Source: Brachybacterium halotolerans (GTDB taxonomy: Bacteria; Actinomycetota; Actinomycetes; Actinomycetales; Dermabacteraceae). Taken from it: 64,000 nt of DNA. Positions 18,754-27,573 of this stretch are shown here, piece after piece. Below the pieces are notes generated by a model. The model was not told the origin of the DNA and made no database searches. It was given only the letters and a program-made list of their open reading frames with translations. The position numbers were made by a program, and so were the translations under genes. The stretch spans positions 137,275 through 201,274 of the forward strand of contig NZ_JAEDAJ010000003.1 in the NCBI RefSeq assembly GCF_016623465.1, written 5' to 3'. Position 1 is the first letter of the stretch, and each line of letters opens with the position of its first letter.

Positions 18754-19608
18754 TCATCCGCGCAGCCGTCGGGCCGCCTCGGCCTGCGCGGCGAGATCCC
18801 CGTCGGCCGGGTACTCGACGCTCTCGAGGGTGAGCCCCTCCGGCGGCGCCATCGGGGCGGCGCCGGGCGCCGTGCGGGTCGCGGCCTCGCGGGTGCGGGC
18901 GCGGAGGATCTCGAGGGGCCAGTCGGTGTCCCGTCGGCCCTCGCCGACGGCGAGCATCGCGCCCACCAGGGAGCGCACCATGTGGTGGCAGAAGGCATCG
19001 GCCCGGACGGTCGCGACCACCAGGTGCTGGTCGCGCCGGCCCCCGCCGGGGCGCTGCCACGACAGCTCGCGCAGGGTGCGGATCGTCGTCGCGCCCTCGC
19101 GCGGACGGCAGAAGGACAGGAAGTCGTGCTCCCCCAGGAGGGCCGCGCTCGCCTCCCCCATGGCGTCGACGTCGAGCGCGCGCCGATGGCGCAGCACGTC
19201 GCGCCGCAGCGGATCATGGACGAGCGGCCCGTCGGAGATGCGGTAGCGGTACACCCTGGCGAGCGCCCCGAAGCGCGCGTCGAAGGCCTCGGGGGCCTCG
19301 CGCGCGGAGCGGACGACGACGTCCGCCGGCAGCACTCCTCCCAGGCGCGCGACGAGGGCGTCGGCCGGAGCGCGGTCGCTGCGCCCGGGAAGCGCCGCGA
19401 CCGCCCGGTCCGGGAGGTCGAGGTGGGTGACCTGCCCCTGGGCGTGGACCCCTGCATCGGTGCGGCCGGCGACCGTGACCTGGACCTCCGTGCGCGTCAC
19501 GCGCTGCAGCGCCTCCTCGAGCACCCCCTGCACGGTGCGCTGCCCGGGCTGGGCGGCCCAGCCGTGGAAGCCGGTGCCGTCGTAGGCGAGATCGAGGCGC
19601 AGACGCAT
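18754..19608 (-). CDS. truA: tRNA pseudouridine(38-40) synthase
   Basis: This 284-residue enzyme isomerises uridines 38-40 of the tRNA anticodon stem. The catalytic aspartate is in VAGRTDAGVHAQGQV. The N-terminal LRLDLAYDGTGFHGWAAQ and FCHHMVRSLVGAML near the C-terminus are also typical. The ATG at 19608 has a TANNNT box 7 nt upstream and no Shine-Dalgarno. In many actinobacteria truA follows rplQ directly; here rplQ is 25 kb away. It is divergent from purD. Confidence 0.95.
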   Translation of the reverse strand: MRLRLDLAYDGTGFHGWAAQPGQRTVQGVLEEALQRVTRTEVQVTVAGRTDAGVHAQGQVTHLDLPDRAVAALPGRSDRAPADALVARLGGVLPADVVVRSAREAPEAFDARFGALARVYRYRISDGPLVHDPLRRDVLRHRRALDVDAMGEASAALLGEHDFLSFCRPREGATTIRTLRELSWQRPGGGRRDQHLVVATVRADAFCHHMVRSLVGAMLAVGEGRRDTDWPLEILRARTREAATRTAPGAAPMAPPEGLTLESVEYPADGDLAAQAEAARRLRG

Positions 19609-19615
19609 GGGAGCG

Positions 19616-19621
19616 AGCGTA
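19616..19621 (-). promoter_or_regulatory. -10 box, predicted leaderless start of truA
   Basis: TACGCT on the reverse strand lies exactly 7 nt before the truA ATG. It forms a divergent pair with the purD box 48 bp away. Confidence 0.5.
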
Positions 19622-19669
19622 GTCGTCCCGCTCCCCGGCACCGCCCCGGGCCGGTCACCGGTCGGCCGG

Positions 19670-19675
19670 TAGGGT
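19670..19675 (+). promoter_or_regulatory. -10 box, predicted leaderless start of purD
   Basis: TAGGGT lies exactly 7 nt before the purD GTG at 19683, with no Shine-Dalgarno sequence between. Confidence 0.5.
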
Positions 19676-19682
19676 GTGCCGC

Positions 19683-21011
19683 GTGAAGATCCTCGTCATC
19701 GGCTCCGGGGGCCGCGAGCACGCCATCGTGCGCCGCCTCTCCCGCGACTCCCCTGCCCCGGTCCTCCACGCCGCTCCCGGGAACCCCGGCATCGGCGACC
19801 ACGCCACCTGCCACGACGTCGCGCTCGACGACCACGAGGGCCTCCTGGCCCTCGCCCGCGAGCTCGAGGTCGACCTGGTCGTCGTGGGGCCCGAGGCGCC
19901 GCTGGTCGCGGGCCTCGCGGACGTTCTGCGCGAGGACGGCATCGCCGTCTTCGGCCCGTCGGCGCAGGCTGCCCGCCTCGAGGGGTCGAAGACCTGGGCG
20001 AAGGAGATCATGGAGGCCGCGGGCGTGCCCACGGCCCGCTCCGTGTCCGTCTCCTCCGGCGACGAGGTGCTCGCCGGCCTGGACCGGGTGAACCCGCTGC
20101 GCGACGTGCCCTTCGTGGTGAAGGCCGACGGCCTCGCCGCGGGCAAGGGCGTCGTGGTCACCGACGACATCGAGCACGCGATCGCGCACGGCCGCGCCGT
20201 CATCGGCGCCGGCGGATCCGTCGTCGTCGAGGAGTACCTCGACGGCCCCGAGGTCTCCCTCTTCTGCGTGAGCGACGGAACGCGCGTGGTGCCGCTTGCG
20301 CCCGCGCAGGACTTCAAGCGCGCGCTCGACGGCGACGAGGGTCCGAACACGGGCGGCATGGGCGCCTACTCGCCCCTGCCCTGGGCCGATGCGGACCTGG
20401 CCCGCGAGGTCGTCGCGACCGTCGCCCAGCCCACGATCGACGAGCTCGCCCGACGCGGCACGCCCTTCGTCGGCATCCTCTACTGCGGCCTCGCGCTGAC
20501 CGCTCGCGGCGTGCGCGTGGTGGAGTTCAACGCGCGCTTCGGCGACCCGGAGACGCAGGTCGTCCTCGAGCGCCTCACCAGCCCCTTCGGCGAGCTGCTG
20601 CTCGCGGCCGCGCGCGGCGACCTGGGCGCCGTCGCCGAGCCCGCCTGGTCCGACGACGCCGCGGTGACCGTGGTCCTCGCGGCCCCCGGCTATCCCCGTC
20701 GCCCCCGGACCGGTGACCACATCTCCGGCTTCGACGAGGCGGCCGCGGAGGGCGCGGTCGTGATCCACGCCGGCACCGACGTCGACCCCGAGGGCCACCT
20801 GGTGAGCTCCGGCGGGCGCGTGCTCTCGGTCGTCGGCGTCGGCCCGACGCTCGAGGCCGCGAGGACGGTCGCCTACGCGGGCATCGACCGGATCGACCTG
20901 CCCGGCTCGCACCACCGCACCGACATCGCGCAGCAGGCCGCCGCGGACGAGGCGGGCAGGTCTGAGGGCGCCGCCGACGAGGCTGCCGGGTCAGAGGCGG
21001 CGGGAGCATGA
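19683..21011 (+). CDS. purD: phosphoribosylamine--glycine ligase
   Basis: This 442-residue ATP-grasp enzyme makes glycinamide ribonucleotide in purine synthesis. It has ILVIGSGGREHAI at the N-terminus, the ATP-grasp lysine in VVKADGLAAGKGVVV, and EFNARFGDPETQVVL near the C-terminal active site. About 25 Ala/Glu/Gly-rich residues are added at the end. The start is the GTG at 19683, supported by the -10 box 7 nt upstream. The stop overlaps purC as ATGA. Confidence 0.96.
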   Translation: MKILVIGSGGREHAIVRRLSRDSPAPVLHAAPGNPGIGDHATCHDVALDDHEGLLALARELEVDLVVVGPEAPLVAGLADVLREDGIAVFGPSAQAARLEGSKTWAKEIMEAAGVPTARSVSVSSGDEVLAGLDRVNPLRDVPFVVKADGLAAGKGVVVTDDIEHAIAHGRAVIGAGGSVVVEEYLDGPEVSLFCVSDGTRVVPLAPAQDFKRALDGDEGPNTGGMGAYSPLPWADADLAREVVATVAQPTIDELARRGTPFVGILYCGLALTARGVRVVEFNARFGDPETQVVLERLTSPFGELLLAAARGDLGAVAEPAWSDDAAVTVVLAAPGYPRRPRTGDHISGFDEAAAEGAVVIHAGTDVDPEGHLVSSGGRVLSVVGVGPTLEAARTVAYAGIDRIDLPGSHHRTDIAQQAAADEAGRSEGAADEAAGSEAAGA

Positions 21012-21973
21012 GCCCGTCGGCCCCTGACGTCCCGTCGGCCCCGGACCGCGCCTCGCGCTCCGCGCCGCTGATCACCGCCCCGGTCCTGCCGGGCTGGGAC
21101 CACGCGGTGAGCGGCAAGGTCCGCGAGCTCTACGTGCCCGCGGGCGAAGACCTCGCCGGGGCTCGCGAGGTGCTCGTGGTCGCGACCGACCGCATCAGCG
21201 CGTACGACTTCTCCCTCGCCCCCGGCATCCCCGACAAGGGACGCGTGCTCACGGGGATCTCGCTGTTCTGGTTCGAGCAGCTGGCGGACATCGTCCCGAA
21301 CCATGTGATCTCGGCCGAGGACGTCCCCGAGCAGGTGCGCGGCCGCGCGCTGCGCTGCCGCGCGCTGGACATGATCCCGCTCGAGTGCGTGGTGCGCGGC
21401 TACCTCACGGGCTCGGGCCGCGCGGACTACGAGCGCGACGGCGCCGTGGGCGGCCATGCGCTGCCCGCGGGCCTCGTGGAGGCCTCGCGCCTGCCGCGCC
21501 CTCTGTTCACCCCGTCGACCAAGGCCGAGCAGGGGGAGCACGACGAGAACATCACCGTCGACCAGGCGCGCGAGCGCCTGGGCGGCGAGCTCGTGGACCG
21601 GCTGGACGAGCTCACGCGCGCCGTCTACGTGCGCGCGCAGCAGATCGCGGCCGAGCGCGGCATCCTGCTCGCGGACACGAAGCTCGAGTTCGGCTTCTCG
21701 CGGGCCGACGGGACGCTCACGCTCGGCGACGAGGTGCTCACCCCTGATTCCTCGCGCTTCTGGTCGGCCGACGCCTATCGCGAGGGCGTCACCCAGCCCA
21801 GCCTCGACAAGCAGTTCGTGCGCGACTGGCTGACCTCCGACGCCTCGGGCTGGGACCGGACCTCCGGCCAGGAGCCCCCGGAGCTGCCGGCCGACGTGGT
21901 CGCGCAGACCCGCGACCGCTACGTCAAGGCGTTCGAGCGCCTGACCGGCCGGGAGTTCGCCTCCGCGGAGTGA
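21008..21973 (+). CDS. purC: phosphoribosylaminoimidazole-succinocarboxamide synthase
   Basis: This 321-residue enzyme joins CAIR and aspartate in purine synthesis. The motifs SGKVRELY, ATDRISAYDF, VVRGYLTGSG and LADTKLEFGF are all SAICAR synthase signatures in the expected order, and the C-terminus has DEVLTPDSSRFW. The start overlaps purD by 4 bp, so the pair is co-translated. purB, often next to these genes, is not in the window. Confidence 0.96.
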   Translation: MSPSAPDVPSAPDRASRSAPLITAPVLPGWDHAVSGKVRELYVPAGEDLAGAREVLVVATDRISAYDFSLAPGIPDKGRVLTGISLFWFEQLADIVPNHVISAEDVPEQVRGRALRCRALDMIPLECVVRGYLTGSGRADYERDGAVGGHALPAGLVEASRLPRPLFTPSTKAEQGEHDENITVDQARERLGGELVDRLDELTRAVYVRAQQIAAERGILLADTKLEFGFSRADGTLTLGDEVLTPDSSRFWSADAYREGVTQPSLDKQFVRDWLTSDASGWDRTSGQEPPELPADVVAQTRDRYVKAFERLTGREFASAE

Positions 21974-22158
21974 GGCATGCGGGATGAGGGGGCGTGAGTC
22001 GGCTCCCTCGGACCGTCGCGCCCCTTCGGTCCGCCGCCCGCTTCACCGCCGCCGCCCGCTTCACCTCCTCCGCCCCGCACGCTCCGAATCGCTCGCCTCC
22101 CACGTCGTTCCGTTCCCGCCTCGCCCCCACCCTGGCGTCCCTTCGGCAACTTCGGGTA

Positions 22159-22174
22159 TGTGATGCAATTCACA
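22159..22174. promoter_or_regulatory. CRP/GlxR-type binding site upstream of the DUF222-HNH gene
   Basis: TGTGA-N6-TCACA is present as a perfect inverted repeat, extended by one more pair to ATGTGA/TCACAT. This is the binding motif of CRP-family regulators, including actinobacterial GlxR and Crp. Its centre is about 65 bp before the start codon at 22232. Confidence 0.55.
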
Positions 22175-22231
22175 TTTCGCATCCCCGTCCTCAGCCCTTC
22201 GTATGTCGGTGCCCCCGAGGAGCATGGGTGC

Positions 22232-24430
22232 ATGGACGAGGAAGACCGGAGCGCGGCGACCGCGCGGGCACCGAGGAGCAGCGGGATGACCACCGCCTCC
22301 TCGGCCTCGGTCGCGGTCGACGGTCGGGTGCTCCTGCATCCCCGTCCTGTCGCCTCTGCCGATGTCCTCTCAGCCGGTGCTCCGTCGGCCGCCGACGCGG
22401 CCTCCCCCACCCGTGACGAGCCCCTCGACCTCGGCGCCGTCGCCGACGCGCTCGGCCGGGTCGCGCTCTCGACCGACGCGTCCTTCACGGGCACCGGATC
22501 CGGCCTCGATGCCGCAGCGCTCTCGCAGGTCCTCTCCGTGATCGACCGCGCGCACTCGGCGCTCTCCGCGCTCGAGATGCGGACCATGACCGCACTCGAC
22601 ACCGCCGTGCGCGGTCAGGACATCGCCGAGGGCGCGCCCGCCCGTGACCAGGGCCGCCGCACCGCCGACGAGGTCCGGATGGCATCGCGCATCTCCCCCG
22701 CCCTGGCCTCCCGCCGGCTGCGCGCCGGAGAGCGCCTGGTTCGGGAGATGCCGCGCATGTTCGAGGCCCTCGCGACCGGTGCGATCACCTCCGAGTCCGC
22801 CTACGCGATCGGCCGTGCGGCCGGTCCGGTCCAGCCGGATCTCCGCTCCGAGGTCGACGAGGTCCTTGACCAGCACCTGCCTGACCTCGAGGGCGCGAAC
22901 ACCTCGCGCTGGTCCCGGGAGGTCGATGCGCTCGCACAGACCCTCGATCCGCAGCGCGCTCCGCGCCGCCGCCGTCGCGCCGAGCAGGAGCGATCCGTGA
23001 CCGTGCGCGCCGGAGCGCACGGGATGGGCACCGTGACGGCGCATCTCTCGGGACTCGACTGCCAGGCGATCCGTCGGCGGCTCTCGCTCGAGGCGGAGAA
23101 GATGCGCGCCGCCGGCGATGACCGCACGCACGGCCAGCTCATGGCCGATCTGCTCTCCGACACGATCCTGGGCCGCCACGGCACCGTGGATCCGGTGGCG
23201 CTGCAGATCGGCGTCGTCATCTCCGAGCGCGCCCTCTTCTCCCCCGCGCACGGCGAGCCCGCCATGATCGAGGGCTACGGAGTGATCGACGCCGGCCAGG
23301 TGCGCGACCACGTGCTCGGCCAGGACATCGATACCCGACGCGAGCGGGCGCATCACTCCCTGCTCGGCGAGCCGCCGCAGGCTGAGCCCGAGCAGCCGAC
23401 CCTCGACGAGGACCTCCCACTGCCGGACGCCATCGCGGACCTCACGGACCTCGAGGCGCCCGCGCAGCGCCGCACGCAGCAGGTCGACGCGATCACGGTG
23501 CACCTGCGCGCGGCGCGGGGCGTCCCGCCCGCGGAGGATCTGCGGGCCCAGGACCCGCCGGGATCGAGCTCGTCGACGACGTCGCCGTCGAACGACCGCC
23601 CCTCCCCCTCCGACGCTCCGCATCCGGACGCGGGCCGCTCCGGCACCGACGCCGCCGGGCTCAGCCCCGGCGAGCGGTACCGGCGCGCGCTCCAGGTGCT
23701 GGAGGCCGAGGAGGGGATGGCCGATGAGCTGCGCCGCCTGTACACGCACCCCAGCACCGGCGAGCTGGTGGCGATGGAGTCGCGCTCACGCGCCTTCCCA
23801 CAGGGTCTCGCTCGCTACATGCGCATCCGCGAGATCCTCTGCGGCGGGCCGTACTGCGACGCCTCGATCCGGCATGCGGACCACATCCGCCCCCACGCCG
23901 AGGGCGGGCTGACCAGCGCGCTCAACGGGCAGGCTCTGTGCGCGCACTGCAACCTCACCAAGGAGACGCTGGGCAGCGCCGAGCATGTCCCCGCCGAGGA
24001 CGGCAGCCACCGCGTCACCTGGACCTCGCGCCTCGGCGCCACGGCGACCGTGACGCCCGGCTCCCAGACCGGGCTTCCGATGTCGCGGACCGCGGCGCAG
24101 GCGCACGCGCTGGACGCGGATCCCCGACCCTGGTTCGATCGTGTCGCGGTCGACGGCCATACCCGCGGGAAAGGCCGCTCCCACCTGCGCCTTCTCATCG
24201 AGGAGCCCGAGCTCGAGCCCGTCGAGGGCCTCATCGCGTGCGATCCCTGCGCAGGGCGCTCCTCCTCCGACGAGGCCCGCATGCACCAGGCGGCGATGGA
24301 CGCCTTCGGCCCGGCCTTCTCCGGCTGCGATGACGACTGGGACGAGCTCGACATCCTCGATGAGCTCGACCGGCTCGACGCTCTCGGCCGGCCCGACGAC
24401 GACCTGGGAAGCCTCCGCTCGTCGGCGTGA
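22232..24430 (+). CDS. DUF222 and HNH endonuclease domain protein
   Basis: This 732-residue protein combines a DUF222 region (about residues 60-370, mostly helical) with an HNH nuclease domain. The HNH domain has zinc ligands in CGGPYC near residue 537 and CAHC about 35 residues later, with ADHIRPHAEGG supplying the HNH-type histidines. A Ser/Pro-rich linker lies between the two, and about 150 residues follow. This is the REP13E12-like family, abundant and multicopy in actinobacteria, with no settled function. The ATG at 22232 has GAGGAG 9 nt upstream. A CRP-like site precedes it. The 258 nt after purC hold that site, a short direct repeat of a 15-bp GC-rich unit (22033-22065) and nothing else recognised. 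Confidence 0.85.
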   Translation: MDEEDRSAATARAPRSSGMTTASSASVAVDGRVLLHPRPVASADVLSAGAPSAADAASPTRDEPLDLGAVADALGRVALSTDASFTGTGSGLDAAALSQVLSVIDRAHSALSALEMRTMTALDTAVRGQDIAEGAPARDQGRRTADEVRMASRISPALASRRLRAGERLVREMPRMFEALATGAITSESAYAIGRAAGPVQPDLRSEVDEVLDQHLPDLEGANTSRWSREVDALAQTLDPQRAPRRRRRAEQERSVTVRAGAHGMGTVTAHLSGLDCQAIRRRLSLEAEKMRAAGDDRTHGQLMADLLSDTILGRHGTVDPVALQIGVVISERALFSPAHGEPAMIEGYGVIDAGQVRDHVLGQDIDTRRERAHHSLLGEPPQAEPEQPTLDEDLPLPDAIADLTDLEAPAQRRTQQVDAITVHLRAARGVPPAEDLRAQDPPGSSSSTTSPSNDRPSPSDAPHPDAGRSGTDAAGLSPGERYRRALQVLEAEEGMADELRRLYTHPSTGELVAMESRSRAFPQGLARYMRIREILCGGPYCDASIRHADHIRPHAEGGLTSALNGQALCAHCNLTKETLGSAEHVPAEDGSHRVTWTSRLGATATVTPGSQTGLPMSRTAAQAHALDADPRPWFDRVAVDGHTRGKGRSHLRLLIEEPELEPVEGLIACDPCAGRSSSDEARMHQAAMDAFGPAFSGCDDDWDELDILDELDRLDALGRPDDDLGSLRSSA

Positions 24431-24563
24431 GCGCCCAGCAGTGGGCTCCAGAACCAGCACGTCAGTCCGACGGCGCGACGCCGACTGAACGACGCGACGC
24501 CGACAGAGGAACAGGGCCTGCTCCCGCCCCGCGTCCCAGTCCCAGTCCCACCCCGAGGACCGG

Positions 24564-25280
24564 TCACCCCGCGGCAGCGACCTCCACGACCCGATCGCCC
24601 TCGGGCCAGTCGCGGACCTCGGTGCCCTCGGGCGCGAGGTTCGTGGACTGGGCGATGAAGATCGTCCTCCCCTGCGGGCTGACGACGTTGTCATGCACCG
24701 GAAGCGCGAGCACCGGACGCACCGCACGCAGGAAATCGATGGTCTCCTGCATCTTCGACCAGGGGGCGACCACGCCGAAGGCGAGCACATCGATGCCTGC
24801 GAACTCCGGCACCACCTCGAGGGAATCACCGGTCACGCCGAGCCGCGGCTCGCCCGGGGCGGAGATGACGAGGCCCGAGTTACCGACCCGGGGGATGTCC
24901 GGGTGGATGATCGCGTGCTCACCGCCGACGGCCCCCACCTCGACCTCGCCGACCGTCTCCACGGCCCCGGCGGGCAGTTCGAGGAGCTGATCCGCACCGA
25001 GCGCGCCCTCGAACGCGCCTCCCGGCAGCTCCCGCTCCCCGCGCAGCCCCGCCGCGGTCTGCGGCTCCGCCAGCACGCGCGCCTCGGGCGAGGCCTCGAG
25101 CACGCGCGCGAGCAGCGCGGGAGCGACGTGGTCGGCGTGCTGGTGGGTGATGGCGACCGCGTCGTACGGCCCCGCGGCCAGCACCGCGTCCGGATCGCTG
25201 AACGAACCGGGGTCCACGAGCAGACGCAGGCCCCCGGTCTCGACCGCGAGGCAGGAATGTCCCAGGTGACGGATCTTCAT
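24564..25280 (-). CDS. MBL-fold metal-dependent hydrolase
   Basis: This 238-residue protein has the metallo-beta-lactamase motif THQHADH at about residues 45-51, preceded by RLLVDPG. Later VTGDSLE supplies a metal-binding aspartate and PVHDN a histidine. It resembles UlaG/UPF0173-like hydrolases; the substrate is unknown. ATGs at 25283 and 25280 are both possible; AAGGAG is 6 nt from the second, which is used. It is convergent with the HNH gene and divergent from purS. Confidence 0.85.
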   Translation of the reverse strand: MKIRHLGHSCLAVETGGLRLLVDPGSFSDPDAVLAAGPYDAVAITHQHADHVAPALLARVLEASPEARVLAEPQTAAGLRGERELPGGAFEGALGADQLLELPAGAVETVGEVEVGAVGGEHAIIHPDIPRVGNSGLVISAPGEPRLGVTGDSLEVVPEFAGIDVLAFGVVAPWSKMQETIDFLRAVRPVLALPVHDNVVSPQGRTIFIAQSTNLAPEGTEVRDWPEGDRVVEVAAAG

Positions 25281-25437
25281 CATGTGCTCCTTCGGCGTTC
25301 TGGCGGACGCCCCGCGGACACCATGCGCGTCCGCGGCCCGTGCGCCTCTAGGATGAAGGCTCGCACACCGCCGCGCGGGCGCGCACGTGCGCGCTCTCGC
25401 TGGTCCGCCGGAGCCCGCCACCCCGACAGGAGAACCC

Positions 25438-25695
25438 ATGCCACGCGTCGTGGTCCACGTCATGCCGAAGCCCGAGATCCTGGACCCGCAGGGCAAGGCG
25501 GTCGCCGCCGCCCTCCCCCGGCTGGGCTTCGAGGGGATCGCCTCCGTGCGACAGGGCAAGCGCTTCGAGCTCGAGCTCGAGGGGCCGGCCGACGAGGCCG
25601 CGCTCGCGCGGGTCCGCGAAGCCGCCGAGACGCTGCTGTCGAACCCCGTCATCGAGGACGTCGTCGCCGTCGAGACCGTCGAGGAGCAGGCCTGA
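25438..25695 (+). CDS. purS: phosphoribosylformylglycinamidine synthase subunit PurS
   Basis: This 85-residue small subunit bridges PurQ and PurL in the FGAM synthase complex. It opens with [20 protein letters not shown] and contains [11 protein letters not shown], both typical of PurS. AGGAG is 5 nt upstream of the ATG. The stop overlaps the purQ start as TGATG. Confidence 0.94.
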   Translation: MPRVVVHVMPKPEILDPQGKAVAAALPRLGFEGIASVRQGKRFELELEGPADEAALARVREAAETLLSNPVIEDVVAVETVEEQA

Positions 25696-26420
25696 TGCGC
25701 ATCGGCGTCGTCACCTTCCCGGGCACCCTGGACGACCGCGACGCGCTGCGGGCGATCGCGCAGGTGGGCGGCGAGCCCGTCGCCCTCTGGCACGGCGAGG
25801 ACTCCCTGCGGGACGTCGACGCGGTGGTCCTGCCCGGGGGCTTCTCCTACGGCGACTACCTGCGCGCGGGCGCCATCAGCCGCTTCGCCCCGGTCATGGA
25901 GCGCGTGGTCGACGCCGCGAACGGCGGCATGCCGGTCCTCGGCATCTGCAACGGCTTCCAGATCCTCTGCGAGACGCACCTGCTGCCCGGCTCGATGATC
26001 AAGAACGCCCACCGCGCCTTCATCTGCCGCGACCAGCCGCTGCGCGTGGAGAGCACGGCGAGCGCGTGGACCTCGGAGTTCGCCGAGGGCGAGGTCATCC
26101 GCATCCCGCTGAAGAACCAGGACGGCCAGTACGTGGCCGACGAGCGCACCCTCGCCCAGCTCGAGGAGGAGGGCCGCGTGGTCTTCCGCTACGTCGCCGG
26201 CGCCACCCACGGGCCCGAGGGCTTCGAGGAGAACCCCAACGGCTCGCGGCACGACATCGCCGGGGTCCGCAACGAGCGCGGGAACGTCGTCGGCCTCATG
26301 CCGCATCCCGAGCACGCCGTCGAACCCGGCTTCGGGCCCGACGAGCCCGGCCGCGGCACCCGCACCGGGACCGACGGCCGTCGCTTCTTCACCTCGGTGC
26401 TGGGGTCGCTGGTCGCCTGA
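25695..26420 (+). CDS. purQ: phosphoribosylformylglycinamidine synthase subunit PurQ
   Basis: This 241-residue class I glutamine amidotransferase supplies ammonia for FGAM synthase. The nucleophile is Cys85 in LGICNGFQ and the His-Glu pair is in [24 protein letters not shown] is the usual PurQ signature. It is coupled to purS by a one-base overlap. The partner purL is 10.5 kb downstream on the same strand, not adjacent as is usual. Confidence 0.96.
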   Translation: MRIGVVTFPGTLDDRDALRAIAQVGGEPVALWHGEDSLRDVDAVVLPGGFSYGDYLRAGAISRFAPVMERVVDAANGGMPVLGICNGFQILCETHLLPGSMIKNAHRAFICRDQPLRVESTASAWTSEFAEGEVIRIPLKNQDGQYVADERTLAQLEEEGRVVFRYVAGATHGPEGFEENPNGSRHDIAGVRNERGNVVGLMPHPEHAVEPGFGPDEPGRGTRTGTDGRRFFTSVLGSLVA

Positions 26421-26465
26421 GCGCACGAGTGCCGCCGCGACCGCCTGCGTGAGGTCGCGAGCGAG

Positions 26466-26505
26466 GAAGGGCGCCGAAGGATCCCACGATCCGTCGGCGC
26501 CCTTC
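26466..26505. terminator. terminator hairpin between purQ and the winged-helix gene
   Basis: A 12-bp outer stem (26466-26477 with 26494-26505) continues after one mismatch into a 5-bp inner stem with a 4-nt loop. The plus-strand flank is T-rich. It separates convergent genes. Confidence 0.8.
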
Positions 26506-26538
26506 TGTCTCTCCCTGACTCCCCCGGCTCTCCCCGGT

Positions 26539-26856
26539 TCACTCCCCGGGCGACCCCGCGATCGCCCGCAGGTTCGCCAGGTGATCGCGCCAGCGACGCA
26601 GCCCGTCCTTGGTGAGCGAGAGGGTGGTGCGCGGGCGCTTGCCCACGAATCCCTTCGCGGCCTTCACGAATCCTGAACCCTCGAGCTCGGCGATCTGCTT
26701 GGAGAGCACGGAGTCGCTGACCTGCAGCTCGTCGCGCAGCTCGCCGAAGGCGATGGACTCGACGGAGGCGAGCGCCGCGACGATCGAGAACCGCACCGGG
26801 TGCGCGAGCTCGGACTCGAGGCGGAAGCGGGGGTGGTCCTTCGCGGTCGCGCTCAT
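26539..26856 (-). CDS. winged-helix transcriptional regulator (HTH_34/MarR-ArsR-like)
   Basis: This 105-residue protein is a single winged-helix domain. The helix-turn-helix lies near LRDELQVSDSVLSKQIAELE, followed by a basic wing with GKRPRTTLSLTKDG. Such small regulators usually repress the operon they belong to. The start overlaps the membrane protein gene upstream by 4 bp. A pair of repeats in front of that operon (27468-27497) is the natural candidate for its operator. Confidence 0.85.
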   Translation of the reverse strand: MSATAKDHPRFRLESELAHPVRFSIVAALASVESIAFGELRDELQVSDSVLSKQIAELEGSGFVKAAKGFVGKRPRTTLSLTKDGLRRWRDHLANLRAIAGSPGE

Positions 26857-27374
26857 CGCGCCTGCACCTCCCCGCGCCCGGCTCCCTGACGGCTCCGCGC
26901 CTTCAGGGCCGCCGCCTCACCGGTGACGGCGACGACGAACAGGACGAAGAACAGAGGGGCGATGACGAAGGCGAGCGTCGTGGTCGCGAGGAACATCCCG
27001 GCGATCCAGAGCACGCCCCAGACCGCCATCAGCGCGATCCAGCGACGGCCGAGCCCGCGGCGCCAGCGGTCGCGGAAGATCCACAGCGGGACCATCGCGA
27101 CGCCCACCCAGACCAGGGAGAACACGAGCACGAGCAGGTTCGGGGCGACGTCGGCCGACTCGGGCACGAGGGCCGCCAGGTGCAGGCCGATCACCGCGAA
27201 GGCGCCGATCACGCACAGCATGCCGAAGGTGATGAAGGCCGCCGGGATCGTGGCCGGGAGGGTGCGGGAGCGCCCCTCGACCTCGGCGAGGAGCCGACGG
27301 GCCTGGTGGTCGTCGGGCGCGCCCGGCGCGCCGCTCGGGACGGTGTCCGGGTTCCTGTCGTTCGTGGTGCTCAT
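26853..27374 (-). CDS. small integral membrane protein, unknown function
   Basis: This 173-residue protein has four hydrophobic segments, at about 43-65, 75-98, 115-130 and 133-150, with basic loops (RDRWRRGLGRR). It has no recognised catalytic motif. AGAGGA lies upstream of the ATG. It is translated together with the winged-helix regulator, a pairing known for stress- or envelope-related regulator/membrane-protein operons. The specific role is unknown. Confidence 0.75.
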   Translation of the reverse strand: MSTTNDRNPDTVPSGAPGAPDDHQARRLLAEVEGRSRTLPATIPAAFITFGMLCVIGAFAVIGLHLAALVPESADVAPNLLVLVFSLVWVGVAMVPLWIFRDRWRRGLGRRWIALMAVWGVLWIAGMFLATTTLAFVIAPLFFVLFVVAVTGEAAALKARSRQGAGRGEVQAR

Positions 27375-27461
27375 GGCTGGTTCCTCTCGTCTCGGTCCTC
27401 CCGCGCCCTGGGTCGGAGCTGCGGCGTCATCGTTCGGGATCTCTCGACCACCGATGCGTAC

Positions 27462-27497
27462 ATCACATCAAGTACTTTCCATTTCGTCAAGTATTTT
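27462..27497 (-). promoter_or_regulatory. promoter and tandem operator of the membrane protein-regulator operon
   Basis: On the reverse strand TTGACG (27485-27490) and TGTGAT (27462-27467) are 17 bp apart. Two copies of TCAAGTAYTTT (27468-27478 and 27487-27497) overlap this promoter. The first contains the perfect palindrome AAGTACTT. Their start-to-start spacing is 19 bp. Confidence 0.5.
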
Positions 27498-27561
27498 CTC
27501 GCGGACACTTCATCGGTGAGCGCCGTCCCAGGTCCCCACCGGGCTCCCGGGACGCGGCCCG

Positions 27562-27567
27562 TACGAT
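27562..27567 (+). promoter_or_regulatory. -10 box, predicted leaderless start of the nucleoside hydrolase gene
   Basis: TACGAT lies 6 nt before the GTG at 27574, with no Shine-Dalgarno sequence. Confidence 0.45.
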
Positions 27568-27573
27568 GACCCG

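Noticed and set aside
22160..22231. An earlier ATG for the DUF222-HNH protein at 22160
   Set aside because: It begins inside the CRP-like palindrome and has no Shine-Dalgarno site, whereas 22232 has GAGGAG at good spacing.
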